Below are positions 52,112-61,505 of a DNA stretch of 64,000 nucleotides, piece by piece. A program made the translations under genes and the position numbers. Source of the DNA: Armatimonadota bacterium (GTDB lineage Bacteria > Armatimonadota > Fimbriimonadia > Fimbriimonadales > Fimbriimonadaceae); contig WGMG01000006.1 in the NCBI GenBank assembly GCA_016125185.1, positions 124,001 through 188,000 of the forward strand. The letters run 5' to 3'. Below the pieces are notes generated by a model, which was not told the DNA's origin, did no database searches, and worked only from the letters and a program-made list of their open reading frames with translations. Every line of letters begins with the position of its first letter. The stretch's first letter is position 1.

Positions 52112-53527
52112 TTACACCCGCACGGTTTTCCATTTGCCGATTTTCCAGGCTACAGCGGCAAAGATGCCTTGCACGCCCTGGGTCCCGGCCATCGCCATCC
52201 AGGCTCCGTGCGCGCCCAGGCTGAATCCGATCGGCAACGCCAATCCAAACACCACTGCCGCACCGGCCGGCAACGCTAACACGAGGGCCAGCGGCACGCG
52301 CATGAACCATAGCGCGACCACGCCGATCCACAGAGGCCGCTTGGTGTCACCCGCACCCTGCATTCCCCCGATCAGCACCATGGCTAGGCAGAACAGCGGC
52401 TCGGTCAGGCACAAGAGCCGTACCAACTGCACGATCTCGTGCACCACCGCGTCCTTATGTCCTGCCAGGGCGGGGGCAAAGCTCGGCACCAACATGTACA
52501 CCGGCACCGCGATGACCACAGTCGAGAGGAGCGACACAACGGCCGCGAGCCACCCGATATGCTCGGCCCTTTCGGGCCGTTTTGCGCCGAGGTTTTGCCC
52601 TACGAGAGCGCTCGTGGCCGCGCTGAGGCCAAACGCCTGCGCAAACATCAGCGATTCGATGGCGAAGCCAGTTCCCATGGCCGCGATCGCCGCTTCGTGG
52701 TCGGGAACGCTACTCAAGATTAAGGTAAATGCCGTCAGCGACGCAGTTCGGAGCCCGGCCTGAACCGCCGACGGAACTGCGATTTTCAGAATCCTAGAGA
52801 CCCAAATCCTTTGCGGGAATTTCAGCGAAAACCTCACCGCCAAATTCGTCGAGCGGACATGCCATATGTACAACCCTGCCGCGATCCATGCGCTGGTCGA
52901 AAGTGCGAGTCCCGCTCCCAACAGGCCGAGGTTCAGACCAGGAATCCACCCCCGTGGCGGGAAAATGAAGATGAAATTCAGGGTGATGTGGAGCAAAATC
53001 TGAATCCCAGAAAGCACCATCGGGCTCTTGGTATCGCCGATGCTTCGCAGGCAAGCCGCGATCACTTGGATCACGCAAATCGCGGGAACGCCGAGCGAAT
53101 AAGCGCGAAGGAACTGCACCAGATACTTGATGTCCTCAACGTCCTTGTCGTTGAAGACCGTGTGCGCCGCTACCGGCGCAAGCAGGAAAGAAAGGATTCC
53201 CAGCACGATTCCGCCGTAGATCGAGACTTGGAGCGCCTGTTGCGATCCCGCCCGAAATTCGTGCTCATGTTTTGCCCCGAACGCCCGCGCCACGATGGCG
53301 CCTGCACCAATGGAAATTGCGATGGCGAGGGAAAAAAGGAGGAAGATGAAGCTCATCGAAGCGCCATGCCCGCTCATCGCGGCCTCTGGCAAACTGCCGA
53401 TGAACGAGCGGTCTAATAAACCGTTCACAACCTGAAGCAGATTCAGCGCGACCACCGGCCAAGCCATCTGCCACAGCTCGGAAACGAGCGAAATATCTGG
53501 CTCCGATATCTCGGCCGCAGAGTCCAT
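52112..53527 (-). CDS. MATE family multidrug/Na+ or H+ antiporter
   Basis: A 471-residue efflux protein with about 12 hydrophobic segments in two homologous halves ('MAWPVVALNLLQVVNGLLDR' and 'ILKIAVPSAVQAGLRTAS'), 'GAGAIVARAFGAKHEHE' and 'ATSALVGQNLGAKRPERAE' as the paired G-x-x-x-Q/A-x-x-G-x-x motifs. The frame is open to 53731, but that would run over the divergent thioredoxin-like gene; ATG 53527 gives the normal length. Substrate specificity cannot be inferred. Confidence 0.92.
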   Translation of the reverse strand: MDSAAEISEPDISLVSELWQMAWPVVALNLLQVVNGLLDRSFIGSLPEAAMSGHGASMSFIFLLFSLAIAISIGAGAIVARAFGAKHEHEFRAGSQQALQVSIYGGIVLGILSFLLAPVAAHTVFNDKDVEDIKYLVQFLRAYSLGVPAICVIQVIAACLRSIGDTKSPMVLSGIQILLHITLNFIFIFPPRGWIPGLNLGLLGAGLALSTSAWIAAGLYIWHVRSTNLAVRFSLKFPQRIWVSRILKIAVPSAVQAGLRTASLTAFTLILSSVPDHEAAIAAMGTGFAIESLMFAQAFGLSAATSALVGQNLGAKRPERAEHIGWLAAVVSLLSTVVIAVPVYMLVPSFAPALAGHKDAVVHEIVQLVRLLCLTEPLFCLAMVLIGGMQGAGDTKRPLWIGVVALWFMRVPLALVLALPAGAAVVFGLALPIGFSLGAHGAWMAMAGTQGVQGIFAAVAWKIGKWKTVRV

Positions 53528-53579
53528 GAACCATAAAGCTACCTCGAAAACCACCAAAATGGCGGTACAACTAAGATAT

Positions 53580-54062
53580 ATGAAAACGCGGGTTGCAATC
53601 TTAGCCGCTCTTGCCGGTGTCGTGCTGGTTGCGTGTAAGGGCAACACCAACGACCCGATCGACTTCATCGTTAAGCCGATCAAACCGGGCGGCGACATCA
53701 AGATCTCCACCGAGGACAAAGGCAAGCCCATGGTGGTCTATATGTGGGCGACTTGGTGCGGCCCCTGCAAGCAGTTTGCCCCCATTCTGAACGGAATCGC
53801 CGACAAGTATCGGCCAAAGGGAATCGAGTTTCTTGCCATCTCTCCCGAAACCCAAAAGGTTGTCGAGCAATCTGAACTCCTAGAACCGCACCGTATGACG
53901 GTCGCCATCGACGCCTATGGTTCCGCCACTCAGGTCCTCCAAGCAAACGCCTTGCCCACCATCGTGATCTTGGACAAAGAGCACCGACCGGTTTGGGCAA
54001 GCCAGGGCTACAACAGCGGGACCGAGGACGAGATCATCGCGGCCCTCGATAACCTGCAGTAG
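53580..54062 (+). CDS. TlpA/thioredoxin-like lipoprotein
   Basis: A 160-residue lipoprotein: signal 'MKTRVAILAALAGVVLVAC' with lipobox Leu-Val-Ala-Cys. The mature part is a thioredoxin fold with 'WATWCGPCKQF' (Cys60, Cys63) and the cis-Pro 'NALPTIVILD'. Such anchored thioredoxins keep cysteines reduced outside the cytoplasm, for example for cytochrome c maturation. An upstream in-frame ATG (53526) lies inside the divergent promoter region. It is followed 2 nt later by a small unknown gene. Confidence 0.9.
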   Translation: MKTRVAILAALAGVVLVACKGNTNDPIDFIVKPIKPGGDIKISTEDKGKPMVVYMWATWCGPCKQFAPILNGIADKYRPKGIEFLAISPETQKVVEQSELLEPHRMTVAIDAYGSATQVLQANALPTIVILDKEHRPVWASQGYNSGTEDEIIAALDNLQ

Positions 54063-54064
54063 GC

Positions 54065-54511
54065 ATGCTCTGGCGCAAGCACTACGAAACCCGCATTTTG
54101 CGGGACCTTCCGTGCCCCGTTACCCAACTTGTCGCCCTCGACGGCGACTCGAAAATCTACGAATCCGAAGTCTGGATCGGGGGTATCGGCTTTACCGCTC
54201 TCGCCGAGCAGGAAGTTTGGTGGCGACTCTTTCAATCCGACTTTCCTAACGACGAACGGGTGCGACGGGTCTTCGTGGTCGAAAGCGCCGATGCGAGGAC
54301 CGTAGAAACAGCCCTCAGCCTGATCCCGCCGAGTCAAACGAGTCGAACCCTTCTTGCACTGGATCTCAATCAGGCCTGGCAGAGGGCACTCGAAACCGAC
54401 CAGGGTTTCACCGCCTTGATCGAAGGTGGTCGAATCCCCTTAGCCATGACCGGACCGCCCACCGAAGACGCATGGGAGCTATTCCACGATGAGTGGAAAC
54501 TTAGAACTTGA
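54065..54511 (+). CDS. Hypothetical soluble protein coupled to the TlpA-like gene
   Basis: A 148-residue product starting 2 nt after the TlpA-like stop. No signal or membrane segment. It has 'LAEQEVWWRLFQSDFPNDER' and a Leu/Ala-rich helix near the end. No family known; probably co-expressed with the lipoprotein. Confidence 0.55.
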   Translation: MLWRKHYETRILRDLPCPVTQLVALDGDSKIYESEVWIGGIGFTALAEQEVWWRLFQSDFPNDERVRRVFVVESADARTVETALSLIPPSQTSRTLLALDLNQAWQRALETDQGFTALIEGGRIPLAMTGPPTEDAWELFHDEWKLRT

Positions 54512-55349
54512 TGGTTCTCGGACTTGCCAAAACCTTGGATCGGGCCGGTGGCACAAATGTAAAATCGGTGCTGGTCTTGGTATAGCTGAGAGGGAAGCCG
54601 TTCGAATCCTTCGCCAGGGTCAGATAGGTATCCAGTACCCGCGTCGACGTGCCAATCTTGTCTTCTTTATGGATTTGGACCGAATTCAGGGTCCAAGTCA
54701 AGCCCGTATCGTACGTCTCGGTGTTGAACTGAACAAATCGCGAGTTGTCCGGCAATTTCTGCCAAATCAGGTTCGTGATGTGGGTCGGATCGTTGGCGTC
54801 GATGACCTGCTGGCCGGTAAACGAGAGTCCGCCAAGCCAGTCCTTCACTCGGGCTGCGCCGGTGATGCTCGCCTGATCCATCAGGGCCATCAGGTTCTGC
54901 GGAGTCCCCATCGCCGTCTCTTTGAAAAGGTTGATGAAACCGCCCCGGTAGTTGACCACGTTCGGGCCGGATTCGACATTGTAGGCGTTGACGCTGTAGG
55001 CGTTACCAATCGGGTCGTACGACCACACCTTAACGCCGTCAGCGACGGTTCGCTGGATCAACGTCGCTCCCTCATACACCGTCAGTTCGGCTTTAATCGA
55101 CTCGTCGGTTGGGTTGGCATCATCGAAAAGCTTCAGCCAGCCAGTGTAGTTGGTGGTCCGCGAGCCGATGCTCTGCGTCGTATCTAGCCGCAAGCAGTAG
55201 GAATAAGCCGACGGGTAGGAAGAGTCGATCACGCGAAGATTGCCGAACGCGTTAGTGAGCGTGACCCGACAGTCGTTGTCCGTGAGGGTGGTTTGCCCCA
55301 TCGCGGCTCCCCCGAGCGCGATGGTCAGAATCGTCAGAACTGATCGCAC
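54501..55349 (-). CDS. Secreted protein of unknown function
   Basis: A 282-residue product with a signal peptide (residues 1-18, 'MRSVLTILTIALGGAAMG'). The mature part is beta-rich with many Thr, Asn and Tyr, and includes two half-related stretches, but no named domain. It overlaps the convergent gene by 11 nt. Spacing to the next minus-strand gene is 58 nt. Confidence 0.6.
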   Translation of the reverse strand: MRSVLTILTIALGGAAMGQTTLTDNDCRVTLTNAFGNLRVIDSSYPSAYSYCLRLDTTQSIGSRTTNYTGWLKLFDDANPTDESIKAELTVYEGATLIQRTVADGVKVWSYDPIGNAYSVNAYNVESGPNVVNYRGGFINLFKETAMGTPQNLMALMDQASITGAARVKDWLGGLSFTGQQVIDANDPTHITNLIWQKLPDNSRFVQFNTETYDTGLTWTLNSVQIHKEDKIGTSTRVLDTYLTLAKDSNGFPLSYTKTSTDFTFVPPARSKVLASPRTIKF

Positions 55350-55407
55350 GCCTAATTGGACCCCCGAAGTCCCGCCAATGTTTCCGCGACTAGGACTTTT
55401 GCCATGC

Positions 55408-56181
55408 CTAGCCGAACACCATGTTCCCGCCGAAGTGTCCCGCCGCTAGCACCAGTAAGCCCGAAACCAGGATCAAAGGCAGATACGAAGGTTTCTCCCG
55501 CTGGGTGTACGCCCCGATGCCAACCAAGATGCTTCCCGATGCCAAGAGGACGTGGATGAGCAGATCGCCGTGAAGCAGGTCGTAGCCCAATCGTAGCCAT
55601 GCCGCGACGCCGGTTGCGATCGCGGCTGTCGAGCAGATCAGGCCAATGGCCAAGTTGATGACCGAGGCAGCGTGGTATCCCGACTCGGGTTTGCGCCGGG
55701 CAAAGACCTCCAGCACCGCCGCGATCGCCAGCAGGGCGATAGGGAAGTGGACCAGCGCCGGATGGAACGAATGCTTGGGAATGAGTTCGCTCTTCTCGGC
55801 CCCACCTGGTTGACTGCCGCCGGTCGATGGCGCGGAATTGGTGGCTCTTGCCGCCGGTTTCGAGTTCGGATCGCCCGGCAAGGTACCCGCGTTGATTTCG
55901 TCGATGTTCGACACGCCGTCGCCGTCGGAGTCCTGCTGTTCCAGCGGCTTCATCACCTCTTTGGTCAGCATTCCATCTTGGGTTTGGTCGAGGGCGTCCT
56001 TCACCGCTTTGCCAAAAGCGTTCCGCTTTGGCGGCTTGGTGTGGCACTCTTCGCAGGTTGTGGCAGGCTTGTTGTAGATCGCCTTAAACTCTTTGAGAAT
56101 ATCTGGGGTCGCAAAGGCGGAAACGCCGAGACACGCTAGGACCAGCACGAAGACAGCTCGCAGATTTCTCATTTTCGTCAC
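55408..56181 (-). CDS. Haem/calcium-binding DUF2231-type membrane protein
   Basis: A 257-residue exported protein, GTG 56181 or ATG 56172. After the signal peptide comes a one-haem motif ('TTCEECHTK'), then a thrombospondin-type-3-like calcium loop ('DSDGDGVSNIDEINAGTL'), a Ser/Gly-rich linker and a DUF2231-type membrane domain of about 120 residues with 'FHPALVHFPIALLAIAA' and four hydrophobic helices. DUF2231 proteins appear with cytochromes and may pass electrons across the membrane. The mix in one chain is unusual. It is transcribed away from the fliI terminator. Confidence 0.78.
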   Translation of the reverse strand: MTKMRNLRAVFVLVLACLGVSAFATPDILKEFKAIYNKPATTCEECHTKPPKRNAFGKAVKDALDQTQDGMLTKEVMKPLEQQDSDGDGVSNIDEINAGTLPGDPNSKPAARATNSAPSTGGSQPGGAEKSELIPKHSFHPALVHFPIALLAIAAVLEVFARRKPESGYHAASVINLAIGLICSTAAIATGVAAWLRLGYDLLHGDLLIHVLLASGSILVGIGAYTQREKPSYLPLILVSGLLVLAAGHFGGNMVFG

Positions 56182-56257
56182 GAGTTTTACCTGAACGTCC
56201 CCCTTGAAGCGGGATTCGCTCAGAATTACCCACTTTTACGAGTGTCATAAAAGCAAA

Positions 56258-56280
56258 AGTGCCCCGTTTTTGGGGGCACT
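56258..56280 (-). terminator. Rho-independent terminator of the flagellar operon
   Basis: On the minus strand AGTGCCCC/GGGGCACT (56280-56273 with 56265-56258) forms an 8-bp stem followed by TTTGCTTTT. It lies 140 nt beyond the fliI stop and before the DUF2231 gene. Nothing else was seen in 56281-56420. Confidence 0.75.
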
Positions 56281-56420
56281 CTCCAAACCCATCGGGCCCT
56301 TAACAAGGTTCCGTATGGTCAATTGAATAATTAAAGTATGTTGCGAGGTTTTCCTTTCGGAACACTGTGATGTTACAACGGCTTTGTGCCGTTTGCGATT
56401 TGCGGGGCCCTGAACTGGGA

Positions 56421-57767
56421 TTATTGCGGGCCGGAATCCGGCGTAATTGCCTGCAATACGCCCGTTTGAGCGTCGGGCAGACTCGTAAACTCGGCCTTAT
56501 CCTGTCGTAAGAACCCGTTGATCGAGTCGATTCGGTCAATTGCCCGGTCGCTGATCGCCTTCGAACCCTTCTTGTAGGCACCGATCGAAACTAGGTCTTC
56601 GACGTCGTTGTACGCGGCCATCAATTCGCGCAGTTCGTTCGCCTTCAGCATCTGCTCGGGCGAAACCACAAAAGGCATGGTTCGGCTTAGACTCTGCAGA
56701 ATGTCAATCGGAGGATAGTGGCCTCTGCTCGTCAGCCGTCGGTTCAAAACCAGGTGGCCGTCCAAGATACCACGCGCCGCGTCGGCGATCGGGTCGTTGG
56801 TATCGTCGCCTTCGACCAAAACCGTATAGAGAGCCGTGATCGCGCCCTTCGGTCCCATGCCTGCGCGCTCCATCAGTCTCGGAAGCAGAGCAAATACGCT
56901 CGGCGTGTAGCCCTTTGTGCTCGGTGGCTCGCCGACGGCAAGCCCAAGCTCGCGTTGGGCCATCGCAAATCGAGTAACACTGTCCATCATCAGTAGGACC
57001 GATTTGCCCATGTCCCGAAATCCTTCGGCAATCGCAGTCGCGGTAAACGCCGCCTTGATGCGCATCAGCGCCGGCGTGTCGCCGGTGGCACAAACGATGA
57101 CGCTCTTCTTGAGGCCCTCGGGCCCTAAATCGTTCTCGATGAACTCGCGCACTTCACGGCCTCGTTCACCAACCAGACAGATCACGTTGACATCCGCTTC
57201 CGCATTCCGGGCAATCATGCCCAGCAGGGTGCTCTTACCCACGCCGGAGCCGGCGAAGATGCCCATTCGCTGACCCTCACAAAGGGTGATCAAGCCGTCG
57301 ATCGCCCGAACGCCAGTCTCCATCGGGCGCGAGATCATGCGTCGGTCCAACGCGTTCGGCGGATTCGCCATCGTCGGATATTGTTGTTCGCACATCGGAG
57401 CGGGCTTACCGTCGAGGGGTTGTCCCAGGCCATCCAAAATACGTCCAAGCAGGTTCATTCCGATGGGGACGCTCAAGAATTCGCCGGTGCCATGTACCAG
57501 GTCGCCCGCCCGAATTCCGTCGAGGTCGCCCAGCGGCATCAATAGGGTTCGCGGGCCGCGGAAGCCAACGACTTCGACCGGCACCTCGCGCATGTTCCCG
57601 TCGCTGTCGCGAGTCGACACAAAACACAAGTGACCAATGCTCGCCACCGGACCGCTGGATTCAACCACCAGGCCGACGACCTGCTCCACGCGGCCGTAAA
57701 GTCGAAACTTCGGCGCATTTTGCATCGCCGTTCGCAGCCGTTCAAATTTTGGTTCAGCGAGGGTCAT
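56421..57767 (-). CDS. fliI: Flagellum-specific ATPase FliI
   Basis: FliI is the ATPase of the flagellar export apparatus, homologous to F1 beta. The 448-residue product has Walker A 'GIFAGSGVGKST', Walker B 'VLLMMDSVTRFA', 'ICLVGERGREVREFIE' and 'RGHYPPIDILQSLSR', with a lysine finger and arginine finger region as in the family. Last gene of the operon; its ATG overlaps the fliH stop by 1 nt. Confidence 0.97.
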   Translation of the reverse strand: MTLAEPKFERLRTAMQNAPKFRLYGRVEQVVGLVVESSGPVASIGHLCFVSTRDSDGNMREVPVEVVGFRGPRTLLMPLGDLDGIRAGDLVHGTGEFLSVPIGMNLLGRILDGLGQPLDGKPAPMCEQQYPTMANPPNALDRRMISRPMETGVRAIDGLITLCEGQRMGIFAGSGVGKSTLLGMIARNAEADVNVICLVGERGREVREFIENDLGPEGLKKSVIVCATGDTPALMRIKAAFTATAIAEGFRDMGKSVLLMMDSVTRFAMAQRELGLAVGEPPSTKGYTPSVFALLPRLMERAGMGPKGAITALYTVLVEGDDTNDPIADAARGILDGHLVLNRRLTSRGHYPPIDILQSLSRTMPFVVSPEQMLKANELRELMAAYNDVEDLVSIGAYKKGSKAISDRAIDRIDSINGFLRQDKAEFTSLPDAQTGVLQAITPDSGPQ

Positions 57768-58465
57768 TAGGCCGCCTGGTCAAACTCTTCTTGGATGAGG
57801 CTCAGACGCGTATCGACGGTTGCGTCGATGATGCCCGCCTCGGTCTCGACCATTACACCGCTCATAATCGTGTGGTCCTGCACAATCTCGATCCCCTTCA
57901 GGTCACGCGAAAGCATCGCCAACTCGTCGCGGTGGCTTTCAAACAGCGCGTAGTCGCTCGGATTGATCAAGATTCTTGCTTGCTTTGCGTGCGTTACCAG
58001 TTGAAGAACGTCTTTACAGATCGAAAGCGCAACCATGTGGTTGGTCTCGAGTTCCGTCGCGAGAATTCGTCGCACGACTTCCATCGACATGTGAGTCAGC
58101 GTTTCCTCGGCCTGGGCAAACCAGCCCTCGATCGCCTTGTCGAGGTCTGCCCGCAGGTGCTCCCAATCCTCGAAGAACTGAGCCGCTTCCTTGTTGCGCT
58201 GGCTCCGCGCATCGCTAAGGGCCATCTCCAATCCGGCCTTCCGCCCTTCGGCGATGCCGGTCCTCATTCCGTTGTCCATTCCGGCCTTGTAGCCATCCTG
58301 GTACGCCTTTTCCTTGATGAGGCCGATCTGGTCGGTCAGGCGCTGAGGCTTGTTCTGCACTCCTTTGAGGGTCGGAATTTCACCGAAAAGAAGCTTGCCT
58401 TGGAGCGTCTCGGCCGTCTTTGCCGCTTTGGCGTCGACCCTAGACAAGCATCTCCTCCTCGCCAC
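57767..58465 (-). CDS. fliH: Flagellar assembly protein FliH
   Basis: FliH binds and restrains FliI and guides it to the export gate. The product is about 226-232 residues with a long charged helical centre ('RTGIAEGRKAGLEMALSDAR') containing the small-residue heptad pattern (A/G at every fourth position), and a C-terminal domain like the F1 delta/b parts. GTG 58465 opens the frame, but AGGAGGAG (58459-58452) favours TTG 58447, which overlaps the end of fliG by 8 nt. Confidence 0.88.
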   Translation of the reverse strand: MARRRCLSRVDAKAAKTAETLQGKLLFGEIPTLKGVQNKPQRLTDQIGLIKEKAYQDGYKAGMDNGMRTGIAEGRKAGLEMALSDARSQRNKEAAQFFEDWEHLRADLDKAIEGWFAQAEETLTHMSMEVVRRILATELETNHMVALSICKDVLQLVTHAKQARILINPSDYALFESHRDELAMLSRDLKGIEIVQDHTIMSGVMVETEAGIIDATVDTRLSLIQEEFDQAA

Positions 58466-59453
58466 CTCGGCTGAGGACGATCTCGCCCGATTCTTCCAGT
58501 CGACGGATGATGGCCACGATCTTTTGCTGGGCCTCTTCCACCGCCTTCAGTCGAACCGGCCCCATAAACTCCATGTCCTCCTTCAACATCGCCATTGCGC
58601 GTTCGGACATGTTTGTGTAGATCTTGTTTTGAACTTCGACCTTGACACCCTTCAGCGCAACGCCCAGTTCCTTCATATCGACTTCGCGCAGGATCGCTTG
58701 GATGGCGCGGTCGTCGAGCAGGATGATGTCTTCGAAGATGAACATCATTCCCTTGATCGTGTCCGCCAGTTCCGGCTCGTTGTCCTCCAAGTGCTCGATG
58801 ATCAGCTTTTCCGTCGTCCGGTCGCATCGGTTCAAAAGATCGACCAGCGCCTTCGGGCCACCCGCCTGGGTCAACTCTTGCGAGAGAACCGACGAAATCT
58901 TCTTCTCCAAAATCGCCTCGACTTTCTTGATGACTTCCGGAGGCGTCTGCTCCATCATTGCGATTCTCGCCGCGACGTCCGCGCGGAGGTCGCCTTCCAA
59001 TTTGCCGAGGATCATCGCCGCGCTGGAGATCGGCATATAGGAAAGGATGAGGGCGATCGTCTGCGGATGCTCGTCCTGGATAAAGCTAAGAACCTGTTGT
59101 GGGTCGGCCTTTTTGAGGAACTCGAATGGCACGATCTGCATCGCCGTTAAAATCTTGCTGAGGATTTCGTTCGCTCGGTCCGAACCGAACGCCGATTCCA
59201 AAACTGCACGTGCGTTGCCGACGCCACCTTCGGCGATGTACTCCTGCGCGATCGCCAGTTCGTAGAATTCGTCGATGATCTGCTCGCGGACTTCAGGGAA
59301 CACCTTGTCCAAACGCGCGACTTCCAGCGCCAGCGTCTCAATGTCCGAGTCGCTGAGGTGCTTGACGATTTCTCCCGAAGTCTCCGGGCCGAGCACCATC
59401 ATGAGGACGGCGGCTTTTGTCTTATTCGGCAATTCTTTTTGCTTGGGTGTCAT
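58440..59453 (-). CDS. fliG: Flagellar motor switch protein FliG
   Basis: FliG forms the top of the C-ring and contacts the stator. The 337-residue product has the central 'DEHPQTIALIL' (EHPQR-type motif) and the C-terminal torque helix 'IFEDIILLDDRAIQAILREVD' with the charged residues that meet MotA. It overlaps fliF by 4 nt. Confidence 0.97.
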   Translation of the reverse strand: MTPKQKELPNKTKAAVLMMVLGPETSGEIVKHLSDSDIETLALEVARLDKVFPEVREQIIDEFYELAIAQEYIAEGGVGNARAVLESAFGSDRANEILSKILTAMQIVPFEFLKKADPQQVLSFIQDEHPQTIALILSYMPISSAAMILGKLEGDLRADVAARIAMMEQTPPEVIKKVEAILEKKISSVLSQELTQAGGPKALVDLLNRCDRTTEKLIIEHLEDNEPELADTIKGMMFIFEDIILLDDRAIQAILREVDMKELGVALKGVKVEVQNKIYTNMSERAMAMLKEDMEFMGPVRLKAVEEAQQKIVAIIRRLEESGEIVLSRGGEEEMLV

Positions 59454-61150
59454 CGCGTTGGGGTCTCCGCAAGCCAGGTCTTAATGAGCATGGCAGTCGG
59501 CTCGGGTCGATCCTTGGCCATTTGCTTGATGGCGGCCAAGTGAACCGATTTCTTCTCTCGAATCTTTTCGACCTCGACGATCTCGCCGTTGTCGCGGTAG
59601 ATCACGCCGTCTTCGGTCATTTGCGCCAATTCCTCTTCGCTGAAGCGGGCAATGTGCTTGTTCAGCGAGTCGCCGTGCGATGCGTCTGCGGCTGCATCGT
59701 GCGAGCTAACCATCGCATATTGCTGGGGAACCTGGCCGTTCACAAGCGGAACCTGGACCATTTGGCCGTCCGGCATTGCAAGCGTGGTGTACGAAGGCTT
59801 GCCAATCTTGCTGATCTGTTTGACCACCATGATTCCGACGATCAGCAGGGCAAAGATGGGAAGCATCGACATGATCTGCTGGAGTCGAGCCGAACTGGCG
59901 GCCTCGCCCTGAGCCTGCATCACCTGGTTCTTTGCCGAGTTGTCGAAGGAGGTTGCCGTGACGCTAGCCACGAAGCTCTTCTTGTCCTTGTTGGCGATCT
60001 CGGCATTGATGTAATCCTTCAGGGACTGGAGTCGGCCCGCATCGGCAAACGGCTTGTCTTTGCCGCTGTCGGCCAAGATGTTGATGGTCATGGACTTGAT
60101 GACGCCAACGGCGGGATTGCTCTCCGTTTCGGTCAGGGTCGAGTTCGGCGCCAACTCTTGTACGCTGTTCTCATAGTGGTCCTTGTCTCCACCTGAAGTC
60201 CCCGCTGGTTGTTGCGTCAAGTTAGCAGCCGCTCCTGCGGCGACGGGCGCACCGCCGCCCTGACCGTTCATCTTTTCGGTCATGGACTTGGTGGCCGCGC
60301 CTTTCTTGAATTCCTGCGAAGTCGTCTTCACATGCTTCTGGTCCATGTCGACCTCGCACGTGACGCTGACGCTGGTAGATCCGGTTCCAAATACCGCGTC
60401 GAGTTTGCTCTGGAGTCGGGTCTCTTCCTTTCGGGCTAAAGACTGCTCCATGTCGAGCTTGCTGGTAGCCATGGTATCGCTACCGTCCAATTCGTTACCG
60501 TTATAAAGGGCTTGGGATCGTTCGTCGAGAACCACGACATGCTTCAAATCGAGTCCGTCAACCGAGTTTGCAACCAGCATGGCGATTCCTTTGGCCGATT
60601 CGTGGGAAATGGAACCATTGCCTGAGGTAACGAGGTTGATGGCGGCGGTGGGCGGTCGCTGCTGCTCGGCAAAGGGCGATGGGTCGCCGAGCGTAATATG
60701 AACCTGGGCCATCCGAACGCCGGGATTAGTTTCGATCGAAGCGGAAAGTTCACCTTCGGCGATTGCTTTCAACCGCTGTCGCTCGACCGCAGGCGTGGTG
60801 GTGAGGTTCATGTCACCGAGGTTTTCGACTCCGAGGTGAGCGCCTTTAGGAATCTTGCCACTCGAAGCGAGTTGCATGCGCAGCTCGTTGACCCTGTCGG
60901 CAGGGACCTCGACCTGACCGGGCAGATCGTACTTGACCGGAACGCCGCGCGTCTGTAGCTCGGCTACGATTTGCCCCTGGCTGGCGTCGTCCAGACCGCC
61001 GTAGAGCAAGGCGTACCGAGGCCGCGAGGCCACGGAGTAGATCCCGACGAGCAGCAGCAACGTAACTGCGATGCCGCCCAGCGTCGTGTATCGTTGGGCC
61101 GGACTGCTGTCCGCCCACCAATTCTTTATTCGTTCGATGATTCCGCCCAT
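59450..61150 (-). CDS. fliF: Flagellar MS-ring protein FliF
   Basis: FliF makes the MS ring, the base of the flagellum. The 566-residue product has two membrane segments (about residues 22-42 and 437-458), 'SRPRYALLYGGLDDASQGQI' of the first ring-building motif, and a C-terminal FliG-binding helix ending 'AMLIKTWLAE'. It sits 30 nt after fliE. Confidence 0.97.
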   Translation of the reverse strand: MGGIIERIKNWWADSSPAQRYTTLGGIAVTLLLLVGIYSVASRPRYALLYGGLDDASQGQIVAELQTRGVPVKYDLPGQVEVPADRVNELRMQLASSGKIPKGAHLGVENLGDMNLTTTPAVERQRLKAIAEGELSASIETNPGVRMAQVHITLGDPSPFAEQQRPPTAAINLVTSGNGSISHESAKGIAMLVANSVDGLDLKHVVVLDERSQALYNGNELDGSDTMATSKLDMEQSLARKEETRLQSKLDAVFGTGSTSVSVTCEVDMDQKHVKTTSQEFKKGAATKSMTEKMNGQGGGAPVAAGAAANLTQQPAGTSGGDKDHYENSVQELAPNSTLTETESNPAVGVIKSMTINILADSGKDKPFADAGRLQSLKDYINAEIANKDKKSFVASVTATSFDNSAKNQVMQAQGEAASSARLQQIMSMLPIFALLIVGIMVVKQISKIGKPSYTTLAMPDGQMVQVPLVNGQVPQQYAMVSSHDAAADASHGDSLNKHIARFSEEELAQMTEDGVIYRDNGEIVEVEKIREKKSVHLAAIKQMAKDRPEPTAMLIKTWLAETPTR

Positions 61151-61180
61151 GGTTTTAGTCCCGAGGGGCAGAAGCTAGGA

Positions 61181-61486
61181 CTAGATTTGCATTCTCGAAA
61201 GCTCCTGATACGCCTCAAGCAGCTTGTTTCGCACCGCAAGGGTGAGCTGCATAGACGTGGAAGCTTTTTCCATTGCAATCATGACGTCGTGAACTTCTAC
61301 CGGTCGTCGACCCGTCATAAAGTCCGTTTGAATCTCAGAAGCTTTATTCTGAGAGTTGTTTACTTCCTTCATGACGTCCATCAACATTTCGGCGAAATCG
61401 CCTTTTTTACCAGCGGACTGAGTCGCAGTACCAAGCTGACCCTGTTCAAGGGCTTGCTGAACCGCTGGATTGATAGAAATGTTCAT
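61181..61486 (-). CDS. fliE: Flagellar hook-basal body adaptor FliE
   Basis: FliE links the MS ring to the rod. The 101-residue product has the conserved C-terminal part 'EVHDVMIAMEKASTSMQLTL' and 'VRNKLLEAYQELSRMQI'. It lies between flgC and fliF. Confidence 0.96.
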   Translation of the reverse strand: MNISINPAVQQALEQGQLGTATQSAGKKGDFAEMLMDVMKEVNNSQNKASEIQTDFMTGRRPVEVHDVMIAMEKASTSMQLTLAVRNKLLEAYQELSRMQI

Positions 61487-61505
61487 CTACTTTGTTAGGT
61501 TTCGG

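Noticed and set aside
56300-56581. 93-codon minus-strand frame after fliI
   Set aside because: It overlaps the end of fliI in another frame and has a random, Arg/Ser-rich composition.
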